Source: an uncultured Prevotella sp. (lineage in GTDB: Bacteria > Bacteroidota > Bacteroidia > Bacteroidales > Bacteroidaceae). From it: DNA of 48,095 bases. Position numbers and translations under genes: made by a program. The stretch spans positions 1-48,095 of the forward strand of contig CAKQCV010000016.1 in NCBI GenBank assembly GCA_934217675.1, written 5' to 3'. This document shows, one piece after another, positions 23,077-32,012 of the stretch; the stretch's first letter is position 1, and each line of letters opens with the position of its first letter. Under the pieces are notes generated by a model that made no database searches, was not told the DNA's origin, and saw only the letters and a list, made by a program, of their open reading frames with translations.

Positions 23077-23127
23077 TGATGTGTGTTATTAAAGAATAGA
23101 GCCTTTCCACTTAACGTGAGAAAGGCT
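23028..23127 (+). promoter_or_regulatory. Leucine attenuator (competing RNA hairpins)
   Basis: Region 1 is CCTACTAC (23028-23035, the Leu codons). It pairs with region 2, GTTGTAGG (23047-23054), with one mismatch. Region 2 continues to GAAAGG (23056-23061), which can instead pair with CCTTTC (23102-23107, region 3), extended by GUU/AAC pairing (23047-23049 with 23113-23115). Region 3 otherwise pairs with GAAAGGC (23120-23126, region 4) to form the terminator. A ribosome stalled on the CTA codons would cover region 1, freeing region 2 to sequester region 3 and allow read-through into leuA. The pairings were derived by hand. Confidence 0.75.
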
Positions 23128-23136
23128 TTATTTTTC
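23100..23136 (+). terminator. Attenuator terminator upstream of leuA
   Basis: AGCCTTTC (23100-23107) pairs with GAAAGGCT (23120-23127). An inner CAC/GTG adds three pairs, and TTTATTTTT follows. It ends 44 nt before the leuA ATG and after the leader peptide stop. Confidence 0.85.
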
Positions 23137-23179
23137 ATTATATAAAGCAAGAAAATTTAAACACAAACATAAAATAGAA

Positions 23180-24679
23180 ATGAGTGATAGATTATTTATT
23201 TTCGACACTACTCTGAGAGATGGAGAACAAGTTCCGGGGTGTCAGTTGAATACGGTAGAAAAGATACAAGTTGCCAAGCAGCTTGAACAGCTTGGAGTGG
23301 ATGTTATAGAGGCAGGTTTCCCGATATCAAGTCCTGGAGATTACAATTCTGTAATAGAAATATCCAAGGCTGTTACCTGGCCAACGATATGCGCATTGAC
23401 AAGAGCTGTAGAAAAAGATATTGATGTTGCTGCAGATGCTTTGCGTTATGCCCGCCACAAAAGAATACATACCGGGATTGGAACGAGCGACCAGCATATA
23501 AAGTATAAGTTCAACAGTAATCGTGAGGAAATTATCGAGAGGGCTGTGGCAGCCGTTAAGTATGCACGAAGATATGTAGATGATGTTGAGTTTTATGCTG
23601 AAGATGCAGGCAGAACAGATAATGAATATTTGGCGCGAGTTGTTGAGGCTGTGATAAAAGCAGGTGCGACGGTGGTGAATATTCCTGATACGACAGGCTA
23701 TTGCCTACCTGAAGAATATGGCAAAAAGATAAATTATCTTATGGAACATGTTGATTGCATTGACAAGGCGATAATTTCTACACACTGTCACAATGATTTG
23801 GGTATGGCTACAGCAAATACTTTCAGTGGGGTGATAAATGGGGCACGTCAGGTTGAAGTTACTGTAAATGGTATAGGAGAGCGTGCAGGAAACACTGCAC
23901 TTGAAGAGATTGTGATGATATTGAAGTGTCATAAGTCGATAGGTATAGAAACAAACATAAACACTTCAAAAATAAGTTCCACGAGTCGCATGGTGAGCAG
24001 TCTTATGAACATGCCGGTGCAGCCCAACAAGGCAATTGTAGGCAGAAATGCTTTTGCACATTCAAGCGGAATACATCAAGATGGTGTGTTGAAGAATGTA
24101 AATACATACGAGATAATGAATCCGAAGGACATAGGGGTTGATGATAACTCTATTGTGTTGACCGCACGTAGCGGAAGGGCAGCACTGAAGCATCGTCTTT
24201 CTGTGTTGGGCGTGAATTATTCTGATGACTCTAAGTTAGATAAACTATACGCACAATTCTTGAGTCTTGCCGACAAGAAAAAGGATATTACAGATGATGA
24301 CGTGCTGATGCTTGCCGGTGCAGACAGAGCGGATGTACATGCTGTGAAACTTGATTTTCTGCAAGTTACAACTGGTATGGGTGTGAAGAGAAGTGTGGCA
24401 AGTATAGGTCTTGACATATCTGGACAGAAATTTGAGGAGGCATCGTCAGGTAATGGTCCTGTTGATGCGGCAATAAAGGCTTTGAAGAAGATTATTCAGA
24501 AAAATATGACTCTGAAAGAATTCACAATACAGGCTATAAGCAAAGGTAGTGATGATGTAGGAAAAGTTCACATGCAAGTGGAATATGAAGGTCATTTATA
24601 TTATGGTTTTGGAGCTAACACGGATATTGTGACCGCCTCGGTTGAGGCATATATAGACTGTATAAACAAGTTTAAATAA
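23180..24679 (+). CDS. leuA: 2-isopropylmalate synthase
   Basis: LeuA condenses acetyl-CoA with 2-ketoisovalerate, the first committed step of leucine synthesis. The 499-residue protein has [17 protein letters not shown] (8-24, with metal-binding Asp), [16 protein letters not shown] with the HxH metal ligands, and [14 protein letters not shown]. The C-terminal regulatory domain, which binds leucine for feedback inhibition, covers about 380-499. The length fits LeuA. Citramalate synthase is a less likely alternative, given the adjacent leuCDB. It is the first structural gene after the attenuator, and leuC follows after 14 nt. Confidence 0.95.
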   Translation: MSDRLFIFDTTLRDGEQVPGCQLNTVEKIQVAKQLEQLGVDVIEAGFPISSPGDYNSVIEISKAVTWPTICALTRAVEKDIDVAADALRYARHKRIHTGIGTSDQHIKYKFNSNREEIIERAVAAVKYARRYVDDVEFYAEDAGRTDNEYLARVVEAVIKAGATVVNIPDTTGYCLPEEYGKKINYLMEHVDCIDKAIISTHCHNDLGMATANTFSGVINGARQVEVTVNGIGERAGNTALEEIVMILKCHKSIGIETNINTSKISSTSRMVSSLMNMPVQPNKAIVGRNAFAHSSGIHQDGVLKNVNTYEIMNPKDIGVDDNSIVLTARSGRAALKHRLSVLGVNYSDDSKLDKLYAQFLSLADKKKDITDDDVLMLAGADRADVHAVKLDFLQVTTGMGVKRSVASIGLDISGQKFEEASSGNGPVDAAIKALKKIIQKNMTLKEFTIQAISKGSDDVGKVHMQVEYEGHLYYGFGANTDIVTASVEAYIDCINKFK

Positions 24680-24693
24680 TTGTTGGATTTATT

Positions 24694-26088
24694 ATGAATA
24701 CATTGTTTGATAAGATATGGGATTGCCATGTGGTGCAGAATATAGAAGACGGTCCGGCACAGTTGTATATTGATAGGCTCTATTGTCATGAAGTGACATC
24801 TCCGCAGGCATTTGATGGTTTGCGCCAGCGTGGTTTGCATTGCTTTCGCCCGCAGAATATTTATTGCATGCCAGATCATAATATACCTACCCATGATCAA
24901 GATAAGTCTATTGAGGATCCTGTTTCAAGAAAACAGGTTGAGATTCTGAAGAAAAATGCAGCAGAGTTTGGACTTTCATATTATGGGGTGATGCATCCAG
25001 ATAATGGTATAATACATGTGGTAGGTCCGGAAAAGGGATTATCGCTGCCCGGAATGACAATTGTTTGCGGAGACTCGCATACGAGTACACATGGAGCCAT
25101 GGGAGCTGTTGCTTTTGGAATAGGAACAAGTGAGGTCGAGATGGTTATGGCATCGCAATGTGTGCTTCAACAAAAGCCCAAGACTATGCGCATAACGGTT
25201 AATGGGAAACTTGGTAAAGGTGTAGCAGCCAAAGATTTGGCATTATATATAATGTCGCAGCTGACTACTTCTGGTGCAACGGGATATTTTGTGGAATATG
25301 CCGGCAATGCAGTGACAAGTCTTTCGATGGAGGGCAGACTGACGCTCTGCAACCTTTCTATAGAGATGGGGGCACGTGGAGGAATAATAGCCCCAGATGA
25401 TGTTACGATAGATTATGTCAGAGGAAAAGCATTTGCTCCTAAAGGTGACGATTGGGAAAGAGCTGTTGCTTATTGGAAAACACTGAGGTCAGGTAGTGAT
25501 GCCGTGTTTGACAAGGAGTACTCTTTTGATGCTGCCGATATAGAACCACGTGTTACTTATGGTACAAATCCTGGTATGGGAATAGGTATAACGGAACATA
25601 TACCTCAGTTGGACAGTATAGAAGAAAATTGTAGAACATCGTTCAGAAAGTCTTTAAGCTATATGGATTTTAAACCAGGCGAGCAGTTGATTGGCAAGAA
25701 GATAGACTATGTTTTTCTTGGAGCGTGCACAAATGGGCGATTGGAAGATTTCAGAGCTTTTGCTTCAGTAGTGTGTGGAAAGAAAAAATCACCCAATGTC
25801 GTTGCCTGGCTTGTGCCTGGTTCATGGAATGTGATGCGGCAGATAAAATATGAGGGACTTGATAAGGTGCTTAACGATGCTGGCTTTGAAATACGCCAAC
25901 CTGGGTGTTCTGCCTGCTTGGCAATGAATGATGACCAAATACCAGAGGGAAAATACTGTGTGTCAACAAGTAATCGTAACTTTGAGGGCAGACAGGGTAG
26001 AGGAGCACGTACAATACTTGCGAGTCCGCTGGTTGCGGCAGCAGCGGCTATTTCTGGAGTGATAAGTGATCCAAGAAATTATCTTTGA
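24694..26088 (+). CDS. leuC: 3-isopropylmalate dehydratase large subunit
   Basis: LeuC and LeuD isomerise 2- to 3-isopropylmalate using a 4Fe-4S cluster. The 464-residue protein has the family blocks [20 protein letters not shown] (about 128-147), [13 protein letters not shown] (about 345-357, with one cluster Cys), and GCSACLAMN (about 407-415, with the other two). The length fits. leuD starts 16 nt after its stop. The start ATG at 24694 gives the usual [14 protein letters not shown] opening. Confidence 0.96.
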   Translation: MNTLFDKIWDCHVVQNIEDGPAQLYIDRLYCHEVTSPQAFDGLRQRGLHCFRPQNIYCMPDHNIPTHDQDKSIEDPVSRKQVEILKKNAAEFGLSYYGVMHPDNGIIHVVGPEKGLSLPGMTIVCGDSHTSTHGAMGAVAFGIGTSEVEMVMASQCVLQQKPKTMRITVNGKLGKGVAAKDLALYIMSQLTTSGATGYFVEYAGNAVTSLSMEGRLTLCNLSIEMGARGGIIAPDDVTIDYVRGKAFAPKGDDWERAVAYWKTLRSGSDAVFDKEYSFDAADIEPRVTYGTNPGMGIGITEHIPQLDSIEENCRTSFRKSLSYMDFKPGEQLIGKKIDYVFLGACTNGRLEDFRAFASVVCGKKKSPNVVAWLVPGSWNVMRQIKYEGLDKVLNDAGFEIRQPGCSACLAMNDDQIPEGKYCVSTSNRNFEGRQGRGARTILASPLVAAAAAISGVISDPRNYL

Positions 26089-26104
26089 TTTAAAAAGTAA
26101 AGAA

Positions 26105-26713
26105 ATGAAACAGAAGTTTAGTGTAATATTAAGCACATGTGTACCTCTTCCATTGGAAAATGTAGATACGGATCAAATAATTCCGGCTCGTTATTTAAAA
26201 ACAACATCGAAAGAAGGAATGAGAAACTATTTATTTCACGATTGGAGGTTTAATGACGACGGTACGAAGAAAAAAGATTTTGTATTGAATAATCCTAAGT
26301 ATAAAGGTGATATACTTGTGGCTGGTAAGAACTTTGGTTCAGGCTCCAGTCGCGAGCATGCCGCTTGGGCTATTGCAGATTATGGATTCAGGGTAGTTAT
26401 AAGCAGTTTTTTTGCAGATATACATAAGCAAAACGAATTGAACAATTTTGTGTTGCCAATTGTCGTTAGCGAAATATTTTTGCAAAATCTTTTTGAGTGT
26501 ATAGAACAAAATCCAGAAACAGTTGTTGAAGTTAATCTTCCTAAACAAACTGTAACCAATAAAATAAATGGAGAGAAAGAGCGTTTTGAGATAAATGGCT
26601 ATAAGAAATATTGTTTGATGAACGGACTTGATGATATAGATTTTCTTGTTGAAAATCGTTTTAAAGTAGAGAAGTTTGAGGCAGACAAAAGAAAATTGAA
26701 TAAAGAAAAATAA
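26105..26713 (+). CDS. leuD: 3-isopropylmalate dehydratase small subunit
   Basis: LeuD forms the swivelling substrate-binding domain of isopropylmalate isomerase. The protein has 202 residues from the ATG at 26105. An upstream alternative start would overlap leuC and add an unrelated extension. Motifs: [14 protein letters not shown] near residue 17 and [20 protein letters not shown] near 76, the conserved substrate-binding loop. The Lys-rich C-terminal tail ([14 protein letters not shown]) is not conserved. It starts 16 nt after leuC and ends 4 nt before leuB. Confidence 0.95.
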   Translation: MKQKFSVILSTCVPLPLENVDTDQIIPARYLKTTSKEGMRNYLFHDWRFNDDGTKKKDFVLNNPKYKGDILVAGKNFGSGSSREHAAWAIADYGFRVVISSFFADIHKQNELNNFVLPIVVSEIFLQNLFECIEQNPETVVEVNLPKQTVTNKINGEKERFEINGYKKYCLMNGLDDIDFLVENRFKVEKFEADKRKLNKEK

Positions 26714-26717
26714 AATT

Positions 26718-27779
26718 ATGAATTTAAAAATTGCAATATTGGCGGGCGATGGTATTGGACCGGAAATTATGCGGCAAGGAATTGCCGTGGTCAATGCTGT
26801 GGCAAAAAAATTTAACCATATCGTAGATTATTCGTATGCAATATGTGGTGCAGATGCAATAGACAAGGTTGGAAATCCGTTTCCGGAAGAAACATACCAA
26901 ACTTGTCTTGATGCAGATGCGGTGCTCTTTGCTGCAGTAGGTGATTTGAAATATGATAATGATCCAACGGCAAAGGTGCGTCCGGAACAAGGGTTGCTTG
27001 CTATGAGGAAAAAACTTGGACTATATGCAAATATACGTCCTGTACAAACATTCAAATGTTTGATTCATAAGTCACCGCTGAAAGATGAACTTGTTGACGG
27101 AGCTGATTTTATATGCATTCGGGAACTGACTGGTGGAATGTATTTTGGTGAAAAGTATCAAGATAATGATAAGGCATTTGATACGAATTATTACACGAGA
27201 AATGAGATAGAGCGTATTTTGAAAGTAGGCTTTGAATATGCTATGCACCGGAAAAAACATCTTACGGTTGTTGACAAGGCAAATGTGTTGGCATCGAGCA
27301 GACTGTGGCGCCAGATAGCAAGAGAGATGGAGTGTAAATATCCTGATGTGCATACTGACTATATGTTTGTAGACAATGCAGCTATGAAGATTCTTGTTGA
27401 ACCACGATACTTTGATGTTATCGTAACTGAAAACACTTTTGGAGATATCCTTACCGATGAGGGGAGCTGCATATCAGGAAGTATGGGACTGCTTCCGTCT
27501 GCATCAATAGGTGAGAAGACACCTGTGTTTGAGCCAGTTCACGGATCATGGCCGCAAGCTGCAGGAAAGAATATTGCTAATCCATTGGCACAGATACTCT
27601 CAGTAGCAATGATGTTTGAGTATTTTGGACTTAAAGACGAGGGAACCCTGATTAGAGAGGCTGTTGATGAATCGCTAAACTCGGATGTGCGTACACCTGA
27701 GATAAAGAAAGATGGCGGTAAGGAATATGGCACGAATGAAGTTGGAGAATGGATTGTTGATTATATTAATAAGAAGTAA
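26718..27779 (+). CDS. leuB: 3-isopropylmalate dehydrogenase
   Basis: LeuB oxidises and decarboxylates 3-isopropylmalate with NAD to 2-ketoisocaproate, the last dedicated step before transamination. The 353-residue protein has [12 protein letters not shown] at the N-terminus, [11 protein letters not shown] (substrate loop), [20 protein letters not shown] (metal-binding Asp residues) and [20 protein letters not shown] (NAD site). All are typical of Bacteroidota LeuB rather than isocitrate dehydrogenase. It starts 4 nt after leuD, and a TPR gene follows after 11 nt. Confidence 0.95.
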   Translation: MNLKIAILAGDGIGPEIMRQGIAVVNAVAKKFNHIVDYSYAICGADAIDKVGNPFPEETYQTCLDADAVLFAAVGDLKYDNDPTAKVRPEQGLLAMRKKLGLYANIRPVQTFKCLIHKSPLKDELVDGADFICIRELTGGMYFGEKYQDNDKAFDTNYYTRNEIERILKVGFEYAMHRKKHLTVVDKANVLASSRLWRQIAREMECKYPDVHTDYMFVDNAAMKILVEPRYFDVIVTENTFGDILTDEGSCISGSMGLLPSASIGEKTPVFEPVHGSWPQAAGKNIANPLAQILSVAMMFEYFGLKDEGTLIREAVDESLNSDVRTPEIKKDGGKEYGTNEVGEWIVDYINKK

Positions 27780-27790
27780 GGTAATTTTAA

Positions 27791-28489
27791 ATGTTTTCAG
27801 ATACAAATAATGTTAGAATAAGGATGGTGTGTACTATACTGTCCTTATTCTTATGTATAGTGTCAGCAAGTGGACAGTCAAAAAAAGAATTAAGAGACAG
27901 TCTGAAAATTGCTGTTGATAGATTGGAATACGCTCCAGATTCTATAGACTTGCGGTTGCAGAAGGCAAGCTATAATATTCTGCTTGAACAATGGTCATAT
28001 GCGCTTGATGAATATAATTATATACTTCGCCGCAATCCTAATAATCTTGCAGCTCTATTTTATCGTGCATACGCCAATGAAAAACTTCACAGATACAGTT
28101 TTGCCCGCCTTGACTATGAAAACTTGTTGACTATAGTACCCGGAAATTTTGAAGGACAATTAGGACTGGCATTGCTTAATCAAAAGGATAATAGACATAC
28201 AGAAGCTCTTGACCAAATCAACAGGCTTGTAAGCCAATACCCAGATAGTGCGGTGGCATATGCTGCTCGGGCTGGAATCGAGAAAGAACAAGGTATGATT
28301 TCTCTATCTGTATTTGACTATAAGGAGGCTGTGAAACTGGCACCAAATGATAAGAACTATCGTATAGACCTTGTTGAAGCGCTACTTGATGACAGAAAGA
28401 AAAACGAGGCACGTCGCGAACTCGACAGCCTCGTAAGTATGGGTATTCCAAGAGCTTCACTCCAGGATTTGTATAAACGTTGTAAATAG
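27791..28489 (+). CDS. Exported TPR-repeat protein at the end of the leu operon
   Basis: This 232-residue protein has an N-terminal signal peptide (MVCTILSLFLCIVSASGQ; the second Met at residue 12 may be the true start). About five TPR units follow, e.g. AALFYRAYANEKLHRYSFAR and VAYAARAGIEKEQGMISLSV with Asp/Pro turns such as RRNPNN and KLAPNDK. The repeats form a binding scaffold, probably in the periplasm. The 11-nt gap to leuB suggests it is carried on the leu transcript, though a link to leucine synthesis is not evident. It converges with a DUF3078 gene, 12 nt away. Confidence 0.75.
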   Translation: MFSDTNNVRIRMVCTILSLFLCIVSASGQSKKELRDSLKIAVDRLEYAPDSIDLRLQKASYNILLEQWSYALDEYNYILRRNPNNLAALFYRAYANEKLHRYSFARLDYENLLTIVPGNFEGQLGLALLNQKDNRHTEALDQINRLVSQYPDSAVAYAARAGIEKEQGMISLSVFDYKEAVKLAPNDKNYRIDLVEALLDDRKKNEARRELDSLVSMGIPRASLQDLYKRCK

Positions 28490-28526
28490 TATAGGATTCT
28501 TTTAGAAAGAATAAGCAAATCCTATA
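28490..28526. terminator. Candidate bidirectional hairpin between convergent genes
   Basis: TATAGGATT (28490-28498) pairs with AATCCTATA (28518-28526), a perfect 9-bp stem. The right arm lies inside the 3' end of the DUF3078 gene. No strong T run follows on either strand, so termination is uncertain. Confidence 0.4.
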
Positions 28527-29788
28527 GACATATACTCTTTGAGCTGCCAATACCCATGGTCGGCATCACGTTTAGCACCATCGTCAAATCTTGGATATAC
28601 AAAGATATTAGATGTTATATATTTATTGAACTGAAATGACAATGTATTTTCCCATTCAACTTCGGCACGCTTGTATGTGGTATATCCATACAGGCGTGTT
28701 TTCCATTTTATGGCTTGGGTAAAAGCCCATGTTAAATCAATTGTACATTCTGAACCAAAGTCGTTGAGAGTGTGTTCACCTTCTTTCAGACCATAGCGTG
28801 TGGCTAAAGATTTTCTTCCAACATATTTGAAGTTGTATGCAAGAGGTGCCAAATGTACAGTTCCTGTTAATTTGTTGTTGAACCAATTCGCTGCATAATC
28901 CATACCTATAGACAGGTTGATATTAAGAGGTGATAGAATATCCGAGTATACATTTCTGTCATTGCTCTTGTATCCACGCAAGAATTGGGTGTATGCAATT
29001 AACTGTAATGAGTAATACCACTTTTTTGATGCTTGCAGTCCAAATTTTCCTGTATATCTTATAAGGTCTTCCGATGTTTTAAAACTATGGAGCGTATCAC
29101 CTCTTGAGGTCTGGAATCCAAGTTTCATTTCCAACTTGTTGTCGAATTTTACTTTCTGCTTGTTGTTGTAATTTGCTTGCATGGTGACGCTTGCAACCAT
29201 AGAATAGTTGCTTTCGCCACCCTTGTACCAGTTTGATGAAACATAGTTCTGCAACATTTGCAGATAGTAGTCGCCGCTAAATTTCCAAAAGTTAGGTTTG
29301 CTGACTACTATTTCAACGGGCATGTCGAAATCATTCTCAACAGGAATGTCATTTGTTTTTGTGACAAGTTTGACTTTGTTTTTTATTGGTGTTTTTATTT
29401 CTTTGTGTACAGAACCGATATTGTTAAGTCTTGTTTCGCTTTTAGAGATAAGGTTTGGATGATAAAGATATATATTCATCATTATATCATTGATTGTCTT
29501 TTCTGTATCATCGGCGTTCTCCCTGTCGCTTTCCAAAATATTTCCAGCTACGGAGTGGTAGAATGTAGTAGGCGAAAATAGATAAAAGAATCTCATGTCT
29601 GCATTTGCTTTATCGGTTGAGTTTGCTGTTGTATCTATTTTCTGCTTGTATGCGACAAGTGAGTCAGAGTATGCTTTAATGATTAAAGTATCTTTTGTCT
29701 TCTGTCTTTTTTGCCTTGGCAGATATTGTGCCATTGCAGTATAACTTACCGTTAGCAAGGATAGAATAAAGATTTTTCTGATATTCAT
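28502..29788 (-). CDS. DUF3078 family protein (exported, probable outer-membrane barrel)
   Basis: The protein has 428 residues from the ATG at 29788; the longer frame up to 29827 would put 13 residues before the signal peptide KIFILSLLTVSYTAMAQ. The C-terminal half has many amphipathic strands: WKFSGDYYLQMLQNYVSSNW and YKGGESNYSMVAS, then LDLTW-like strands, ending in IGFAYSF with a terminal Phe typical of outer-membrane barrels. The WYKGG block is the mark of the DUF3078 family. Function unknown. It is probably co-oriented with, but separately terminated from, the DUF1573 gene. Confidence 0.82.
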   Translation of the reverse strand: MNIRKIFILSLLTVSYTAMAQYLPRQKRQKTKDTLIIKAYSDSLVAYKQKIDTTANSTDKANADMRFFYLFSPTTFYHSVAGNILESDRENADDTEKTINDIMMNIYLYHPNLISKSETRLNNIGSVHKEIKTPIKNKVKLVTKTNDIPVENDFDMPVEIVVSKPNFWKFSGDYYLQMLQNYVSSNWYKGGESNYSMVASVTMQANYNNKQKVKFDNKLEMKLGFQTSRGDTLHSFKTSEDLIRYTGKFGLQASKKWYYSLQLIAYTQFLRGYKSNDRNVYSDILSPLNINLSIGMDYAANWFNNKLTGTVHLAPLAYNFKYVGRKSLATRYGLKEGEHTLNDFGSECTIDLTWAFTQAIKWKTRLYGYTTYKRAEVEWENTLSFQFNKYITSNIFVYPRFDDGAKRDADHGYWQLKEYMSIGFAYSF

Positions 29789-29825
29789 GATTCGTATAGT
29801 ATTAATAAATATGTAGTGGCAAAAC

Positions 29826-29857
29826 AAAACCCCGGTTCTTATTTTATAGAAACGGGG
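29826..29857 (-). terminator. Terminator of the DUF1573 gene
   Basis: On the minus strand AGAA/CCCCG arms at 29857-29848 and 29839-29830 form a 10-nt stem with one mismatch, followed by TTTTGTTTT. It lies 23 nt past the DUF1573 stop. Confidence 0.7.
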
Positions 29858-29880
29858 CTCTATTGATTTTTATAAATGTG

Positions 29881-30273
29881 TTATTTGCCATTAGGAACAG
29901 TCATGTCGCCTTCAACATAGAGCCTTACAACTTCTGGAGTACCATTGGTTCTGACCGTAATGCTCTTTTTGAAATGACCTTCAAATTTTCCTTTGCCATT
30001 GTATGTCACTTTCAATGTTCCTGTTGCACCGGGAGCTACAGGCTTTTTGGTGTAAGTAGGAACTGTACAGCCACAACTCGCCACGGCTTGGTTAATTATA
30101 AGTGGTGCAGAGCCTACATTCTTAAAAGTAAAAGTGCAAGTCTGTATCTGGCTTTCTGAGAATGTTCCAAAATTCCAAGTTGTTTTGTCGAATTTAATTT
30201 GTGCATCATTTTGAGCGATGGCACAGGTGAAAACTGCTAATAGTAGCAATGTCACCATCATAATCTTTTTCAT
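29881..30273 (-). CDS. DUF1573 domain exported protein
   Basis: This 130-residue protein has a signal peptide (TLLLLAVFTCAIAQ), then one DUF1573 immunoglobulin-like domain. Visible blocks are FDKTTWNFGTFSES, CTFTFKNVGSAPLIINQAVA, SCGCTVPTY and VAPGATGTLKVTYNGKGKFE. The SCGCT Cys pair is characteristic of the family. Such proteins are abundant in Bacteroidota, are probably periplasmic or secreted, and have no known biochemical role. The gene has its own promoter-like element and a terminator. Confidence 0.9.
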   Translation of the reverse strand: MKKIMMVTLLLLAVFTCAIAQNDAQIKFDKTTWNFGTFSESQIQTCTFTFKNVGSAPLIINQAVASCGCTVPTYTKKPVAPGATGTLKVTYNGKGKFEGHFKKSITVRTNGTPEVVRLYVEGDMTVPNGK

Positions 30274-30348
30274 TATTGTTCCTGTTTTGTTTGTTAGTTC
30301 TTTTGGCTACTGTAGCTTCATGGCAACAGTACACACTGTATAATGCTG

Positions 30349-30380
30349 CAAAGTTACTTCAACTTTTTATATACTCACAA
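30349..30380 (-). promoter_or_regulatory. Promoter of the DUF1573 gene
   Basis: On the minus strand TTG (30380-30378), 21 nt, then TAACTTTG (30356-30349), 75 nt before the start codon. Confidence 0.5.
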
Positions 30381-30467
30381 TAGTTTTGGTGTTTTTTTGT
30401 TAAATTAACGGCTTGTATATATGTAACTTTGGTATTAAAAGCAAATTAATATTTTTTTATAAGGAAT

Positions 30468-30500
30468 TTTGGCATATATGTGATAAAAAGAGTAACTTTG
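30468..30500 (+). promoter_or_regulatory. Promoter of the OmpA-like lipoprotein gene
   Basis: TTTG at 30468-30471, 21 nt, then TAACTTTG at 30493-30500, 42 nt before the ATG at 30543. Confidence 0.55.
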
Positions 30501-30542
30501 CTGCAATGTATAACCAAAGACAAATTTAAAACTTTTATTATT

Positions 30543-31244
30543 ATGAACAAAATTAAAATCGCAACACTTGGTTTATGTGCAGCCGCAGTTGTTAGTTGTG
30601 GAAATAATACAGGAAACGGTGCATTGATAGGTGCTGGAGGTGGTGCTGTACTTGGAGCTATTGTTGGCAAAATTGCAGGCAATACAGCTGTTGGTGCTGC
30701 AATAGGTACTGCTGTTGGTGCAGGAACAGGAGCTCTTATTGGTAAGCATATGGATAAAGTAAAGGCTGAGGCTCAAAAAGAACTTGACAAGGCAAAGGTT
30801 GAGGAAGTGACTGATGCAAATGGCTTGAAGGCTGTTAAAATAACTTTTGATTCGGGACTTTTGTTCCAGACAAGTTCGTCAGATTTAAGTGCTGCGTGCA
30901 AGAGCAATCTGACAGATTTGGCAAATTTGATGAAGAAATATTCTACATGTGCTGTTGATATATATGGACATACAGATAATCAGGGATGGAAAAATTCTAC
31001 AGCAGAGCAGAGCGTGCAGAAAAACCAGGCACTCTCTCAGCAGCGTGCACAGTCGGTTGTAAGCTATTTGCAGCAGCAAGGTGTTACAGTAGGTCAATTT
31101 AAGAATGTAGCAGGAAAGGGAAGCTCTGATCCTATCGCTTCAAACGATACAAAGGCTGGTCAGCAGCAGAATCGTCGTGTTGAGGTATATATGTATGCCA
31201 GTGAGCAGATGGTTAAGGAAGCTCAGCAAGGTACTCTTAAATAA
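30543..31244 (+). CDS. OmpA-family lipoprotein with glycine zipper
   Basis: The protein has 233 residues from the ATG at 30543; an upstream GTG is not supported, as it would bury the signal peptide. The lipobox is AAAVVSCGNN with Cys18. A glycine-zipper membrane segment lies at about 25-70 (GAGGGAVLGAIVGKIAG, GAAIGTAVGAGTGALIG). The OmpA-C peptidoglycan-binding domain spans about 100-225 (VDIYGHTDNQG, LSQQRAQSVVSYL, NRRVEVYM). It resembles YiaD-type proteins that link the outer membrane to the cell wall. mtgA follows after 13 nt, so the two may be co-transcribed. Confidence 0.9.
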   Translation: MNKIKIATLGLCAAAVVSCGNNTGNGALIGAGGGAVLGAIVGKIAGNTAVGAAIGTAVGAGTGALIGKHMDKVKAEAQKELDKAKVEEVTDANGLKAVKITFDSGLLFQTSSSDLSAACKSNLTDLANLMKKYSTCAVDIYGHTDNQGWKNSTAEQSVQKNQALSQQRAQSVVSYLQQQGVTVGQFKNVAGKGSSDPIASNDTKAGQQQNRRVEVYMYASEQMVKEAQQGTLK

Positions 31245-31257
31245 TTGCTTGTAGTTT

Positions 31258-32001
31258 ATGAAACTCGGTATTATCGGGAAAATAATACGTTGGATGGTGG
31301 TAGCTTTTTTCGGCTCCACCATTCTTGCTGTTGTGCTGTATCGGTTTGTTCCTGTGTATTATACTCCATTGATGTTTATTCGGTCATTTCAACAGATAGC
31401 TGATGGCAAGTCTATCAAAATGCATCATCATTGGGTGTCTATGGACAAAATATCTCCTCATATGCCTGTTGCTGTTATGGCGAGCGAAGACCAAAGATTT
31501 TTATTGCATCATGGATTTGATTACAAGGCAATAGAAAAAGCCGCAATGCACAATTTGGAGGGGAAGAAAAAGCATGGTGCGAGCACGATAAGTCAGCAAA
31601 CGGCAAAGAATGTGTTTTTATGGCCTGGCAGATCTTGGGTTAGAAAAGGTTTTGAGGCTTATTTTACGGTACTGATTGAATTTATGTGGAGCAAGCAACG
31701 TATAATGGAGGTCTATCTTAATTCAATTGAGATGGGAGATGGCATTTATGGTGTTGATGCTGTGGCAACTGATAACTTCTTGAAACCAGCTGCCGACCTT
31801 TCACGCTCAGATTGTGCTTTAATAGCCGCAACTCTGCCGAATCCGCGCAAGTTCAGTTCAAAAAATCCAAGTGCCTATATGCTGAAACGTCGTTCGCAGA
31901 TAGAGCACCAGATGAAATTCATGCCTTCGTTTCCTGAAGAAGGCGAAGATATAAATCCAAGCACTTCTGTGGGAGGTGTTTATAGAAATTATAGAAGATA
32001 A
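31258..32001 (+). CDS. mtgA: Monofunctional biosynthetic peptidoglycan transglycosylase
   Basis: MtgA polymerises lipid II glycan strands at the outer face of the inner membrane. The 247-residue protein has one N-terminal membrane anchor (about 12-34) and then a GT51 domain. The catalytic Glu77 lies in [16 protein letters not shown], and [20 protein letters not shown] and [17 protein letters not shown] are the next family blocks. The length fits MtgA; no transpeptidase domain is present. It sits between an OmpA-like lipoprotein and a helicase gene with gaps of 13 and 11 nt. Confidence 0.95.
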   Translation: MKLGIIGKIIRWMVVAFFGSTILAVVLYRFVPVYYTPLMFIRSFQQIADGKSIKMHHHWVSMDKISPHMPVAVMASEDQRFLLHHGFDYKAIEKAAMHNLEGKKKHGASTISQQTAKNVFLWPGRSWVRKGFEAYFTVLIEFMWSKQRIMEVYLNSIEMGDGIYGVDAVATDNFLKPAADLSRSDCALIAATLPNPRKFSSKNPSAYMLKRRSQIEHQMKFMPSFPEEGEDINPSTSVGGVYRNYRR

Positions 32002-32012
32002 TATTTTTCTGA

